The notes under the pieces: model-generated
Seen by the model: the letters and a program-made list of their open reading frames with translations, nothing else
Database searches by the model: none
Told to the model about the DNA's origin: nothing
Assembly (NCBI RefSeq): GCF_016495725.1
Contig: NZ_CP054705.1
Coordinates: 4,402,001-4,466,000 of the forward strand
Source of the DNA: Salicibibacter cibarius
Lineage (GTDB): Bacteria; Bacillota; Bacilli; Bacillales; Marinococcaceae
Reading direction: 5' to 3'
Length of the DNA: 64,000 nt
In this document: positions 44,275 to 52,330 of the stretch, one piece after another
How the letters are laid out: each line of letters opens with the position of its first letter
Position numbering within the stretch: position 1 is the stretch's first letter
Translations under genes and position numbers: made by a program

Positions 44275-45549
44275 TCAACCTGACAAAATCTCCAGTATTT
44301 CACGCTTCTCGTTTTCTTGGCCGGGCATGTACAATATATCACTCGGATAATACAGCTTATGATCCGTTCGTTTTTTGCCGGAAATCGCCTCGACAACATC
44401 CGATTGCCGTGATAACTCACGGAGTTTCCGATCATTCATAAGCAAATGGATCGGCATCCGTTCTTCCTCTTCCCCGGGCCGGTAAAAATCATAGGGGAGG
44501 TCGGATGAAAAATCAATGACCAAATAATAATCCGGATCTACCCCAATTGCTTTAAATCGTTCTTGCAATCCTGCCCATTCATTCATAATAAAATGTTGGT
44601 TGAATTCAACGTATTGAAACAACCGTCGATGCAGAAAACGTCCGCATAAATCGGCAAGAATGTCATCTTGTTCTTCTTCCCACACTTGAAAATAATAAAA
44701 GATAATCATTTCATCAAGCTTCAAATAGTCCGCAATCGAAATATCCCCGTCAAAAAAAGGCTTAAGGTGCGTCGGAAATTGTTTGAAGACAAATCCATTC
44801 AAGTAAAGGTATTTTGCCCTTCGTAATATTTTATTTAAAATCACTTCCGCGCTTCGTGTAACCGGGTGAAAATAGACTTGCCAATACATCTGATAGCGGC
44901 TCATGATGTAGTCTTCCACCGCGTGCATCCCGGTACTCTTGATAACGACCTGATCATCCAATGGCCGCATCACTCGCAAAATCCGCTCCATATCGAAATG
45001 CCCATAACTGACGCCTGTGTAAAAGGCATCGCGTTGCAAATAGTCCATTCGATCCGCATCAATTTGGCTAGAGATCATGCTGACGACAAGTTTGTTCGGG
45101 TGTGTTTTTTCGATCACTTCCGAGACCTCGCGCGGAAATTCATCCCCCATTCGCCGAAGAACCGCATTGACTTCGGTTTGCCCCATAATAATCGCACGTG
45201 TCCAACTTTCATGGTCCGTATCAAATACTTTTTCAAATGAATGGGAAAAAGGACCATGCCCTATATCATGAAGAAGCGCCGTCGCCAGGCAGAGCAAACG
45301 ATCGTCCTCATTCCAGTGCGGTCGGCCTTTAAAAATTTCAATCATTCGCCGCATGATTTCATACACCCCGAGCGAGTGGTTAAAACGTGTATGTTCAGCT
45401 CCGTGAAAAGTGAGAAACGTCGTTCCGAGCTGACGTACCCGCCGCAACCGTTGAAACTCTTTCGTTCCGATCAAATCCCATATCAACTGATCACGGACAT
45501 GAATATACCGATGAACCGGATCCTTAAACACTTTTTCTTCTTTTAACAT
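44275..45549 (-). CDS. ywfO: HD-domain dNTP triphosphohydrolase-like protein, YwfO
   Basis: A 424-residue HD-superfamily enzyme. Metal ligands appear as HTRFNHSLGVYE (His), LLHDIGHGPFSHSFE (His-Asp) and SQIDADRMDYLQRDAFYTGV (Asp). This matches the dGTPase/SAMHD1-like branch, which hydrolyses dNTPs to nucleoside and triphosphate; B. subtilis YwfO is the nearest relative. ATG 45549 follows AGAGGCAATACA; an in-frame ATG at 45567 is less supported. Cotranscribed with ywgA. Confidence 0.87.
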   Translation of the reverse strand: MLKEEKVFKDPVHRYIHVRDQLIWDLIGTKEFQRLRRVRQLGTTFLTFHGAEHTRFNHSLGVYEIMRRMIEIFKGRPHWNEDDRLLCLATALLHDIGHGPFSHSFEKVFDTDHESWTRAIIMGQTEVNAVLRRMGDEFPREVSEVIEKTHPNKLVVSMISSQIDADRMDYLQRDAFYTGVSYGHFDMERILRVMRPLDDQVVIKSTGMHAVEDYIMSRYQMYWQVYFHPVTRSAEVILNKILRRAKYLYLNGFVFKQFPTHLKPFFDGDISIADYLKLDEMIIFYYFQVWEEEQDDILADLCGRFLHRRLFQYVEFNQHFIMNEWAGLQERFKAIGVDPDYYLVIDFSSDLPYDFYRPGEEEERMPIHLLMNDRKLRELSRQSDVVEAISGKKRTDHKLYYPSDILYMPGQENEKREILEILSG

Positions 45550-45761
45550 TGTATTGCCTCTGCTCATATGGCAAAGCCAACCTTTCCGTCTCTTTTTCTT
45601 TCATTATAACGAAAGAAAGGGGGCAAGCAAACGAAAAGCCGTGTAAACAAAGTATATCAAACAAGTGTTCTGATTTCAAGGGGTGCGGCAAATGTCCCCT
45701 AGAAGCATCTGCATGTTATACTGAGAAGGTCTGAAATTTTTTTGAACGGAGCTTAGGTGGC

Positions 45762-46604
45762 ATGACAAGTTTACAAACATTGCCGGCAAAGCAATGGCGT
45801 TGGCTGGACCATTCGGAGCAGGGCTTGGATTACAGCCCGCTTCATTCCTTCGCTTACGATGACACCCTTTGCGAAAGTGTCGGCAAAGAAGACTCCTTTC
45901 CGATCGTGCATACATGGATTCACAAGCCGACAATTGTGCTCGGAACACTGGATAGCCGTTTGCCTTCCATCCATCGCGCAATCGAGCAACAAAACGAAAA
46001 CGGTTTCGAAACAATCGTACGTAATTCCGGGGGGCTCGCTGTTTTTCTTGATCCGGGAATTTTAAACATTTCTCTTATCGTAAAAGATACGAAAACTTTC
46101 GCGATCAATGCTGCTTACACGTTCATGTGGAACGTTGTCCGGGAAATGTACCATGATGCGGCAAAAGAAATATTGGCAGGGGAAATTGCCGGGTCTTACT
46201 GTCCGGGCAATTATGATCTCAGTATCGGAGGAAAAAAATTCGCGGGCATTTCCCAACGTCGGCTTCGGGGCGGAATCTCCATTCAAGTCTATCTCGCCGT
46301 TACAGGTAACGGCTCCGAGCGGGCAGAAATCATCCGTCATTTTTATCAAATAGCAGGCGGAGAAGACAGCCCCGCAACGCCAAAAGTCAAGCCTGAAACG
46401 ATGGCTTCCTTAACAGAGTTGTATAATCGGAAAATGACAATCGCCGACAGTGAAGCGCGCATGCAACGGGTGTTCAATAACCACGGGATCACGATTACGC
46501 CAACCCGTTTGTCCTCCAACGAAGAGAGTCGTTTCCAAAAAAGATTGAGCCTCATTGATGCGCGTAACAAAAAAATATTGGGATACGAACAGAAAGCCCG
46601 TTGA
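45762..46604 (+). CDS. lipL: Octanoyl-[GcvH]:E2 amidotransferase LipL
   Basis: Transfers octanoyl groups from GcvH to the E2 subunits of oxo-acid dehydrogenases in lipoate synthesis. The 280-residue protein has the biotin/lipoate-ligase fold: VRNSGGLAVFLDPGILNISL, the catalytic Cys at about 147 in GSYCPGNYDLS, and GGKKFAGISQRRLRGGISIQ. It matches B. subtilis YwfL/LipL. ATG follows GGAGCTTAGGTGGC. Divergent from ywfO and followed by a good terminator. Confidence 0.92.
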   Translation: MTSLQTLPAKQWRWLDHSEQGLDYSPLHSFAYDDTLCESVGKEDSFPIVHTWIHKPTIVLGTLDSRLPSIHRAIEQQNENGFETIVRNSGGLAVFLDPGILNISLIVKDTKTFAINAAYTFMWNVVREMYHDAAKEILAGEIAGSYCPGNYDLSIGGKKFAGISQRRLRGGISIQVYLAVTGNGSERAEIIRHFYQIAGGEDSPATPKVKPETMASLTELYNRKMTIADSEARMQRVFNNHGITITPTRLSSNEESRFQKRLSLIDARNKKILGYEQKAR

Positions 46605-46626
46605 CCTGCGCGCAACGGGTTTTTTT
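46597..46626 (+). terminator. lipL terminator
   Basis: CCCGTTG (46597-46603) pairs with CAACGGG (46613-46619), followed by seven T. The stem begins within the last lipL codons. Confidence 0.9.
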
Positions 46627-46782
46627 AGCATTCAATATTACATTTCCTGATGCACAATGAATTTCGAGAGATTGACAAATGTGTCACGTTTATTGAATCC
46701 CGGTGTGCCCCGTTTTCTTTCCCCCATTCCCATGTGTTAAAATAGGACTTGCATCACAGGAAAGAGAGAAAGGAGCATACCG

Positions 46783-47529
46783 ATGCCTGAACCTGCAGAG
46801 ACCATTGATGGCTGGTATTGCCTGCATGATCTCCGTTCGATTGATTGGACATCATGGAAACGCGTACCGGTAGATGAACGGCAAGAAATACTGGCTGAAT
46901 TCACGGCCATGGTCGACGAGTGGATCGACAATGAAAAGAATGAAGAAGGAAGCTACGCGCTATACTCGATCGTAGGGCAAAAAGCGGACCTCATGTTTAT
47001 GTTGCTCCGCCCGACAATGGAAGAATTGGAGCAAATTGAAAAAGCCTTTAACCAATCGCGCTTAGCTGAATATACGATTCCGGCTTATTCTTATGTCTCC
47101 GTCGTGGAATTGGGCAAATACATGTTCAAAGGCGAAGGAGACCCCCTCGAGGATCCGAGCATCCGCGAGCGTATCTTCCCGATTTTACCGAAATGGGAAC
47201 ATATATGTTTTTACCCAATGGACAAAAAACGTGAAGGAGACGACAATTGGTACATGATGCCCGCAAAAGACCGAGGGCAATTGATGTATGGCCATGGGAT
47301 GGTCGGCCGCAAGTACGCGGGATATGTCAAGCAAGTCATCACCGGCTCCGTCGGTTTTGACGATTGGGAATGGGGCGTGACCTTATTCGCCCACGACGTC
47401 CTTCAATTTAAAAAGCTTGTCTATGAAATGCGTTTTGACGAAGCATCCGCGCGCTTTGCCGAGTTCGGCCCTTTCTATGTAGGAAATGTATTGAAAAAAG
47501 ATAAAATTACAGGTTATTTCCAAGTATAA
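46783..47529 (+). CDS. hemQ: Coproheme decarboxylase HemQ
   Basis: Last step of the Gram-positive coproporphyrin-dependent haem pathway. The 248-residue chlorite-dismutase-fold protein shows [20 protein letters not shown] (active-site Tyr region), the haem-ligand His in [18 protein letters not shown] and [37 protein letters not shown]. It corresponds to B. subtilis ywfI and is monocistronic here. Confidence 0.95.
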   Translation: MPEPAETIDGWYCLHDLRSIDWTSWKRVPVDERQEILAEFTAMVDEWIDNEKNEEGSYALYSIVGQKADLMFMLLRPTMEELEQIEKAFNQSRLAEYTIPAYSYVSVVELGKYMFKGEGDPLEDPSIRERIFPILPKWEHICFYPMDKKREGDDNWYMMPAKDRGQLMYGHGMVGRKYAGYVKQVITGSVGFDDWEWGVTLFAHDVLQFKKLVYEMRFDEASARFAEFGPFYVGNVLKKDKITGYFQV

Positions 47530-47544
47530 TTATCGGAATACACC

Positions 47545-47573
47545 TTGACAAATGCTGTCGCTTCTTTTATCTT
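47545..47573 (+). promoter_or_regulatory. Sigma-A promoter of metE
   Basis: TTGACA (47545-47550), 17-bp spacer, TATCTT (47568-47573), a near-consensus promoter 15 nt after the hemQ stop. Transcription should start near 47580, leaving a 190-nt leader before metE. Confidence 0.78.
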
Positions 47574-47579
47574 TTAATG

Positions 47580-47769
47580 TATTCCAGTAAGTAAGATAAG
47601 GTTGAGCAATGGATATTTTCCCCTTCCATTGAAGGTGAAAATATCCTTTTTTAGCAGGTAAGAAAGTGAAAATCAGCTTTCTTACCTGCATAAGTGAAAC
47701 TAAGGCTTTCGCCATAAAAACTTGGCGAAAAGCCAAGTTTGCTAACTACATGTACAGGAGGAGATACGA
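47580..47769 (+). promoter_or_regulatory. metE leader with terminator-like and two further hairpins
   Basis: GGATATTTT and AAAATATCC enclose CCTTC-CATT-GAAGG and are followed by TTTTTT (terminator, about 47611-47655). An upstream CAATGG could instead pair with CCATTG in the terminator loop. Then GCAGGTAAGAAAG/CTTTCTTACCTGC (about 47656-47690) and AACTTGGC/GCCAAGTT (about 47719-47740). No SAM-I (S-box), T-box or B12 consensus is seen, although metE genes in Bacillota often carry S-boxes. Confidence 0.6.
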
Positions 47770-50037
47770 TTGAAAACGAGTTTGTTGGGATACCCCCGTA
47801 TTGGAGAGAAACGGGAATGGAAAAAAGCGCTGGAGGCACATTGGGCCGGAAATTTAAGTAGCGAAGACCTTCATGCCGAAATGAAACATATTCGCTTAAA
47901 CCACTTGAAAAAACAACAGGACGCCGGCATCGAAACGATCCCGGTCGGCGACTTTACGTATTATGATCATATTCTCGATGCCACCGCCATGTTCGGATTG
48001 GTCCCGGATCGCTTTGAATACGACGGCGGAAACGTTTCTTTAGAGACGTACTTCGCAATGGCCAGAGGAAATGAAGACGTACCTGCCTCCGAAATGACGA
48101 AATGGTACAACACGAATTACCATTACATCGTGCCCGAAATCGGAAACAAAACACCGACATTAACCGAAAACTACTTGCTCGATGCTTACAAGGAAGCAAA
48201 AGAAGAACTAGGGATAGAAGGAAAACCGGTCATCATCGGCCCTTATTCATTTCTGAAATTGGCAAAACATTATAAGAACGACGCGTTTCCCGAATTGCTC
48301 AGCCAATTAACCGACGTTTATGTTCAACTTTTTCAAGCGCTGAACGATGAAGGCGTTCAATGGGTACAAGTGGACGAGCCTTCCCTTGTCACGACGATTC
48401 CGGAAGAAGACCTTCCACTGATTCTCAAAACCTATGAAACGTTGCAAAAAGAAGTGCCGCAACTTAACGTTTTATTACAAACGTATTTTGAAGCTGTCGG
48501 CCATTATGAAAAAGTCATCGAACTCCCGGTTGCCGGCATCGGATTAGACTTTGTCCACGATCAAGGCAAGAACTTGCATGCCTTGCAAACGCACGGCTTT
48601 CCGGAAGATAAAGTGCTCGGAGCAGGGGTCATCGACGGCCGCAACATTTGGAAGGCAAAACTTAAAGATAAGCTTGTGCTCGTAAAGGAAATTCAAAAAT
48701 ATGTGGGCGACGATAAGGTTTGGCTTCAAACATCCGCGAGCTTGCTACATACCCCGGTGACCGTGGAAAATGAGCCGACGCTTGATGAAACCTTGAAACA
48801 GGCCCTTTCATTTGCCGACGAGAAAATGGAAGAGCTTCGTACGTTGCAACAATTGGGTCTCGGGGAATCTGAAACCAATGAGAAACGATTATTGGAAGAC
48901 AACGAAGAAATTTTTGCCGCGCTTAAAACAAAGGGTTGGCGCAAGGAAGAACCGGATACCGCGACCTCAAAAGGCGTTGGACGCCCGCTAAGCTATGAAG
49001 AGCGCCGCAAAAAACAATTGGAAAAATGGCCATTGCCGAAGCTTCCCACGACGACGATCGGAAGCTTTCCGCAAACTCGGGACGTTCGCCGCTTACGCGC
49101 CCGTTTAAAAAAAGGAGAGCTTACACGCTCGGAATACCAATCCGCCATCCAATCCCACATCAAGACGTGGATTGATCACCAGGAAGAGATCGGTTTAGAC
49201 GTACTCGTCCACGGTGAATTTGAGCGAAACGATATGGTCGAATACTTTGGCGAGCGTCTGGAAGGCTTTGCTTTTACAAAAAACGCCTGGGTACAATCCT
49301 ACGGCTCTCGCGGGGTGAAACCTCCGATCATCTACGGGGATGTACGTTTCACAGAACCGATGACCGTGGAAGAAACCGTCTATGCCCAGTCATTGACGGA
49401 CAAACCTGTCAAAGGCATGCTTACCGGACCTGTCACGATTCTCAATTGGTCCTTTGAACGAGACGATCTGCCGAAGCAACAAGTTGCTTTTCAAATTGCA
49501 GAGGCGATTAAAGAAGAAGTTAGCGCCCTGGAGGACGCCGGCATTGAAATGATTCAAATCGATGAACCTGCCTTGCGTGAGGGGCTGCCACTTAAACGTG
49601 AAAATTGGTCTACCTATTTGGAATGGGCCGTGCAAGCATTCAGACTCAGCTCTTCCCATGTGGAAAATACAACCCAAATTCACACCCATATGTGCTACAG
49701 TGAATTTCAGGATATTATCGATGCGATCAGCGCCCTTGATGCCGATGTCATCTCTATTGAAACATCGAGAAGCCAAGGCGATATTCTGGAAACATTCGAA
49801 GACAATGTTTATGACAAAGGGATCGGCCTTGGGGTTTACGACATTCACAGCCCGCGAGTCCCATCGGAAGAGGAAATGCTTCACATCATACGTCGCGCGC
49901 TCAGCGTCCTGCCTGCCGACCTTTTCTGGGTCAATCCGGATTGCGGCTTAAAAACCCGCAATGAAGAAGAAACTGTTGCCGCGCTGAAAAAAATGGTGAA
50001 TGCCGCCGAAAAAGCACGCGCGGAAGTAACAACCTAA
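47770..50037 (+). CDS. metE: Cobalamin-independent methionine synthase
   Basis: Transfers a methyl group from methyl-tetrahydropteroyl-glutamate to homocysteine. The 755-residue, two-barrel protein has LGYPRIGEKREWKKALE at the N-terminus, TTTIGSFPQTRDVR opening the second barrel at about residue 430, and zinc ligands in THMCYSEF (His/Cys), Glu and the late NPDCGLKTR Cys. TTG start after AGGAGGAG. Complete and single-gene. Confidence 0.96.
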   Translation: MKTSLLGYPRIGEKREWKKALEAHWAGNLSSEDLHAEMKHIRLNHLKKQQDAGIETIPVGDFTYYDHILDATAMFGLVPDRFEYDGGNVSLETYFAMARGNEDVPASEMTKWYNTNYHYIVPEIGNKTPTLTENYLLDAYKEAKEELGIEGKPVIIGPYSFLKLAKHYKNDAFPELLSQLTDVYVQLFQALNDEGVQWVQVDEPSLVTTIPEEDLPLILKTYETLQKEVPQLNVLLQTYFEAVGHYEKVIELPVAGIGLDFVHDQGKNLHALQTHGFPEDKVLGAGVIDGRNIWKAKLKDKLVLVKEIQKYVGDDKVWLQTSASLLHTPVTVENEPTLDETLKQALSFADEKMEELRTLQQLGLGESETNEKRLLEDNEEIFAALKTKGWRKEEPDTATSKGVGRPLSYEERRKKQLEKWPLPKLPTTTIGSFPQTRDVRRLRARLKKGELTRSEYQSAIQSHIKTWIDHQEEIGLDVLVHGEFERNDMVEYFGERLEGFAFTKNAWVQSYGSRGVKPPIIYGDVRFTEPMTVEETVYAQSLTDKPVKGMLTGPVTILNWSFERDDLPKQQVAFQIAEAIKEEVSALEDAGIEMIQIDEPALREGLPLKRENWSTYLEWAVQAFRLSSSHVENTTQIHTHMCYSEFQDIIDAISALDADVISIETSRSQGDILETFEDNVYDKGIGLGVYDIHSPRVPSEEEMLHIIRRALSVLPADLFWVNPDCGLKTRNEEETVAALKKMVNAAEKARAEVTT

Positions 50038-50056
50038 TATTGGGCAGCAGAAAATC

Positions 50057-50091
50057 ACGAGCCTCCCGCGTACAGCGCGGAGGCTCGTTTT
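50057..50091 (+). terminator. metE terminator
   Basis: ACGAGCCTCC pairs with GGAGGCTCGT, with inner CGCG/GCGC, followed by TTTTGGTTT. Confidence 0.8.
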
Positions 50092-50192
50092 GGTTTGTCG
50101 AGAGGAGTAGACGTCGCAGTTGATCAGAATGGGTGGAGGTTGCCTAACATTCGAAGAATTGTGGGATGAAGGGTGAAAAACGGTTGCAAGGA

Positions 50193-50519
50193 GCCATGTC
50201 GCGATCGTATTTGGAAGCAACGAGTGAAATACAATCGCAAAACGCCATGTCGCGATCATATTTGGAAGCGGCGTGCGAAATACAATCGCAAAACGCCATG
50301 TCGCGATCATATTTGGAAACGGCGTGCGAAATACAATCGCAATGCGCCACGTCACGATCATATTTGGAAACGGCATGCGAAATACAATCGCAAAACGCCA
50401 CGTTGCGATCGTATTTGGAAGCGGCGTGCGAAATACAATCGCAATGCGCCACGTCGCGATCATATTTGGAAGCGGCGAGTGAAATACAATCACAAAACGC
50501 CACGTCGCGATTAAATCTT
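50193..50519. repeat. Array F: 51 bp phased inverted repeats, ATCGC/GCGAT type
   Basis: Seven units start (GCCATG/GCCACG) at 50193, 50244, 50295, 50346, 50397, 50448 and 50499, always 51 bp apart. Across units the text ATCGC-13 nt-GCGAT recurs. Because 51 is divisible by three, all frames stay open and give spurious repetitive reading frames on both strands. It lies between convergent metE and ydaT. The rest of 50092-50637 shows only decayed traces. Confidence 0.92.
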
Positions 50520-50637
50520 TAGAATGCCTTCAAAATATGACCACAAAAGCCCATACCGCGATCAGGTTTTAGGGCGGGGCAATCGGCTGCCTATTTGAAA
50601 TACCCAAGTGCAACACCCTATCCATGTATCTAAGAAC

Positions 50638-51087
50638 TCACCGTTCATAGTTGTATTTTTCTTCTACGCTCTGATCTTCCCGGTGGATAATTAACTGAGT
50701 GCCTTTGTTTCGGGCAATTTCACGGCCGCGTGTGATGGCTTCCTTTTTATTTTCATACACTTCCGATGGTTGGTGAGCACCTTCCGCTTGTACGGCCCAT
50801 CCCCCATTCACATGCGGGGTCACAAATTGCGGGCGTTCAAGCAATTCCGGACGACTGCTATACCGATCATTTTCCGGTGCCGTATCGTCTTTTTTCAAAA
50901 ACTGCTGAATTTCCGACTCACTGGCATTTTGATGCCACTCCTTCGCTTGTTCGGTGGCAATCGGAATCGCCCTCCCTTCGTCATGGCCATCCTCAAGCAT
51001 GGCATTGCCGATTTCTATGGCCTTTTTTCGAACGGCTTGATTCATGTTTTTCCAGGAACTTGGATAGTCGTTCATATTCCATGGCAT
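50638..51087 (-). CDS. ydaT: General-stress protein YdaT-like (DUF2188)
   Basis: A 149-residue soluble protein. The N-terminal half (YPSSWKNMNQAVRKKAIEIG, GHDEGRAIPIATEQAKEW) has a ChaB-like look, and the C-terminal half is a DUF2188 repeat (NGGWAVQAEGAHQPSEVYEN, REIARNKGTQLIIHREDQ). B. subtilis YdaT, a SigB-dependent protein of unknown role, has this build. ATG 51087 follows AGAGGTGATAGGT. No clear SigB promoter was seen. Confidence 0.82.
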   Translation of the reverse strand: MPWNMNDYPSSWKNMNQAVRKKAIEIGNAMLEDGHDEGRAIPIATEQAKEWHQNASESEIQQFLKKDDTAPENDRYSSRPELLERPQFVTPHVNGGWAVQAEGAHQPSEVYENKKEAITRGREIARNKGTQLIIHREDQSVEEKYNYER

Positions 51088-51134
51088 ACCTATCACCTCT
51101 GTTTTGGGTTTAGCCTTTTAAACGAAAAATAAAA

Positions 51135-51161
51135 CATATATGCTTTCTTGAATCATATAGT
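51135..51161 (+). promoter_or_regulatory. Possible sigma-E-type promoter of cwlJ
   Basis: CATATAT (51135-51141) and CATATAGT (51154-51161) resemble the -35 and -10 of mother-cell SigE promoters, which drive cwlJ in B. subtilis. The spacing is a little short, so this is tentative. Confidence 0.35.
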
Positions 51162-51208
51162 GTAATAGTGCGCAGTGGAAACACGACACCACTTGGGGGT
51201 GGCCATGT

Positions 51209-51631
51209 ATGGCAGTCATAAAGGCTACTGAACAGGATGTGCAAGTACTCGCCCGCTTAATGCGAGCGGAAGCGGAAGGCGAGGGTAATTTGGGAATGCT
51301 CAATGCAGGCACTACGATGGTTAACCGCGTACGTTTTCACTGTTCGGATTTTGAAGATATCCGTACGATCGATCAGATGGCCTTTCAATCTCCGGGAGGG
51401 TTTGAAGCCGTTCAAAAAGGTCCCTTCTATCAACGTGCACGGGATCATGAAATCCAACTTGCTCGTCGTCTTATTCAAGGCGAACGTTTCCATCCCGCTC
51501 AACGGTCTCTTTGGTTTTTTCGACCACCCGGCGATTGTGACCCTGATTGGTTTGGCCAACCACTCATCGGCCGTTATAAACTGCATTGTTTTTATGAGCC
51601 TTTACCCGAGGAATGTCCGGAAATGGTATAA
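51209..51631 (+). CDS. cwlJ: Spore cortex-lytic protein CwlJ
   Basis: A 140-residue SleB/CwlJ-type hydrolase without signal peptide, needed in B. subtilis for calcium-dipicolinate-triggered cortex breakdown during germination. Family blocks are LARLMRAEAEGEGNLGMLNA, TMVNRVRF and LWFFRPPGDCDPDWFGQPLI. Preceded by a weak SD before ATG 51209. The gerQ gene follows after 27 nt, as in B. subtilis, where GerQ anchors CwlJ in the coat. This shows the organism sporulates. Confidence 0.93.
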   Translation: MAVIKATEQDVQVLARLMRAEAEGEGNLGMLNAGTTMVNRVRFHCSDFEDIRTIDQMAFQSPGGFEAVQKGPFYQRARDHEIQLARRLIQGERFHPAQRSLWFFRPPGDCDPDWFGQPLIGRYKLHCFYEPLPEECPEMV

Positions 51632-51658
51632 AAGAAACTTAAAAAGGAGGCAAGTTCT

Positions 51659-52108
51659 ATGTACGTAAACCCTTGGTATGGGTACTATCCGTATTATCCG
51701 CAACAGTATGGCATGCCTGTTTTCGACCAAGACGGATTTCGACAAGAGCAGATGAACCAACAGCAACAACAGCAAATGAATCAACAAATGCAACAGCAGC
51801 AAGTGGGAGAGCTTCCGGTTGAACAATCGTACATCGAGAATATTTTACGCTTAAACTTGGGCAAGGATGCAAGAGTGTATATGACGTTTGGAAATGGCGG
51901 CAATCAACAGTCCCAAGTGTTTGAGGGCAGGTTGGAGGCAGCCGGGCGTGACCATATCATTATCGTCGATGATGACACCGGCAGACGTTATCTCCTGCTT
52001 ATGGTGTACCTCGATTACGTGACGTTCGATGAACCTCTGGATTACGAGTATCCGTTTGCCAATGAAGGAGAAGCTGGGCAGCAGCTAGCTCAATACCCTC
52101 CCCGTTAA
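51659..52108 (+). CDS. gerQ: Spore coat protein GerQ
   Basis: A 149-residue coat protein with a Tyr/Pro/Gln-rich N-terminal part (NPWYGYYPYYPQQYGMPVFD and a Gln-rich run) and a conserved C-terminal half (SYIENILRLNLGKDARVYMT, DHIIIVDDDTGRRYLLLMVY). In B. subtilis it is cross-linked by transglutaminase and required to localise CwlJ. Strong SD AAAGGAGGCAAGTTCT. Operon with cwlJ. Confidence 0.93.
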   Translation: MYVNPWYGYYPYYPQQYGMPVFDQDGFRQEQMNQQQQQQMNQQMQQQQVGELPVEQSYIENILRLNLGKDARVYMTFGNGGNQQSQVFEGRLEAAGRDHIIIVDDDTGRRYLLLMVYLDYVTFDEPLDYEYPFANEGEAGQQLAQYPPR

Positions 52109-52115
52109 GATTAAG

Positions 52116-52137
52116 GCGGCCAAAACGGCCGCTTTTT
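52116..52137 (+). terminator. cwlJ-gerQ terminator
   Basis: GCGGCC (52116-52121) and GGCCGC (52127-52132) with a short AAAAC loop, then TTTTT. Confidence 0.88.
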
Positions 52138-52330
52138 ACATACTAGGAGCATTTTTCTCCGATTGGAGGCAAAGGCTAATTAGAAAAGTTGTGTGAAGTT
52201 TTGGGTATGGTCACATTCCGCTTCCGCTTTCTTTCTTTTGACAGTTAAACTTCTTTTCAGCTAATGTGTAATAAGGAAAAACGGCTAAATCGCCGCTTCC
52301 TGTGCCTATTTTTATCGAAGGAGAAGGGCA

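Noticed and set aside
45549-45734. Short Cys-containing frame between ywfO and lipL
   Set aside because: Cysteine pattern looked zinc-ribbon-like, but there is no SD and it overlaps the ywfO start and lipL promoter region.
47580-47769. SAM-I riboswitch upstream of metE
   Set aside because: Hairpins are present, but the conserved S-box core (AGAG...GGAGGGA) is absent.
49948-50522. Repetitive frames of 113-181 codons on both strands over 50144-50520
   Set aside because: They are produced by the 51-bp repeat keeping frames open; no SD, no start context, and the same repeat reads equally in several frames.
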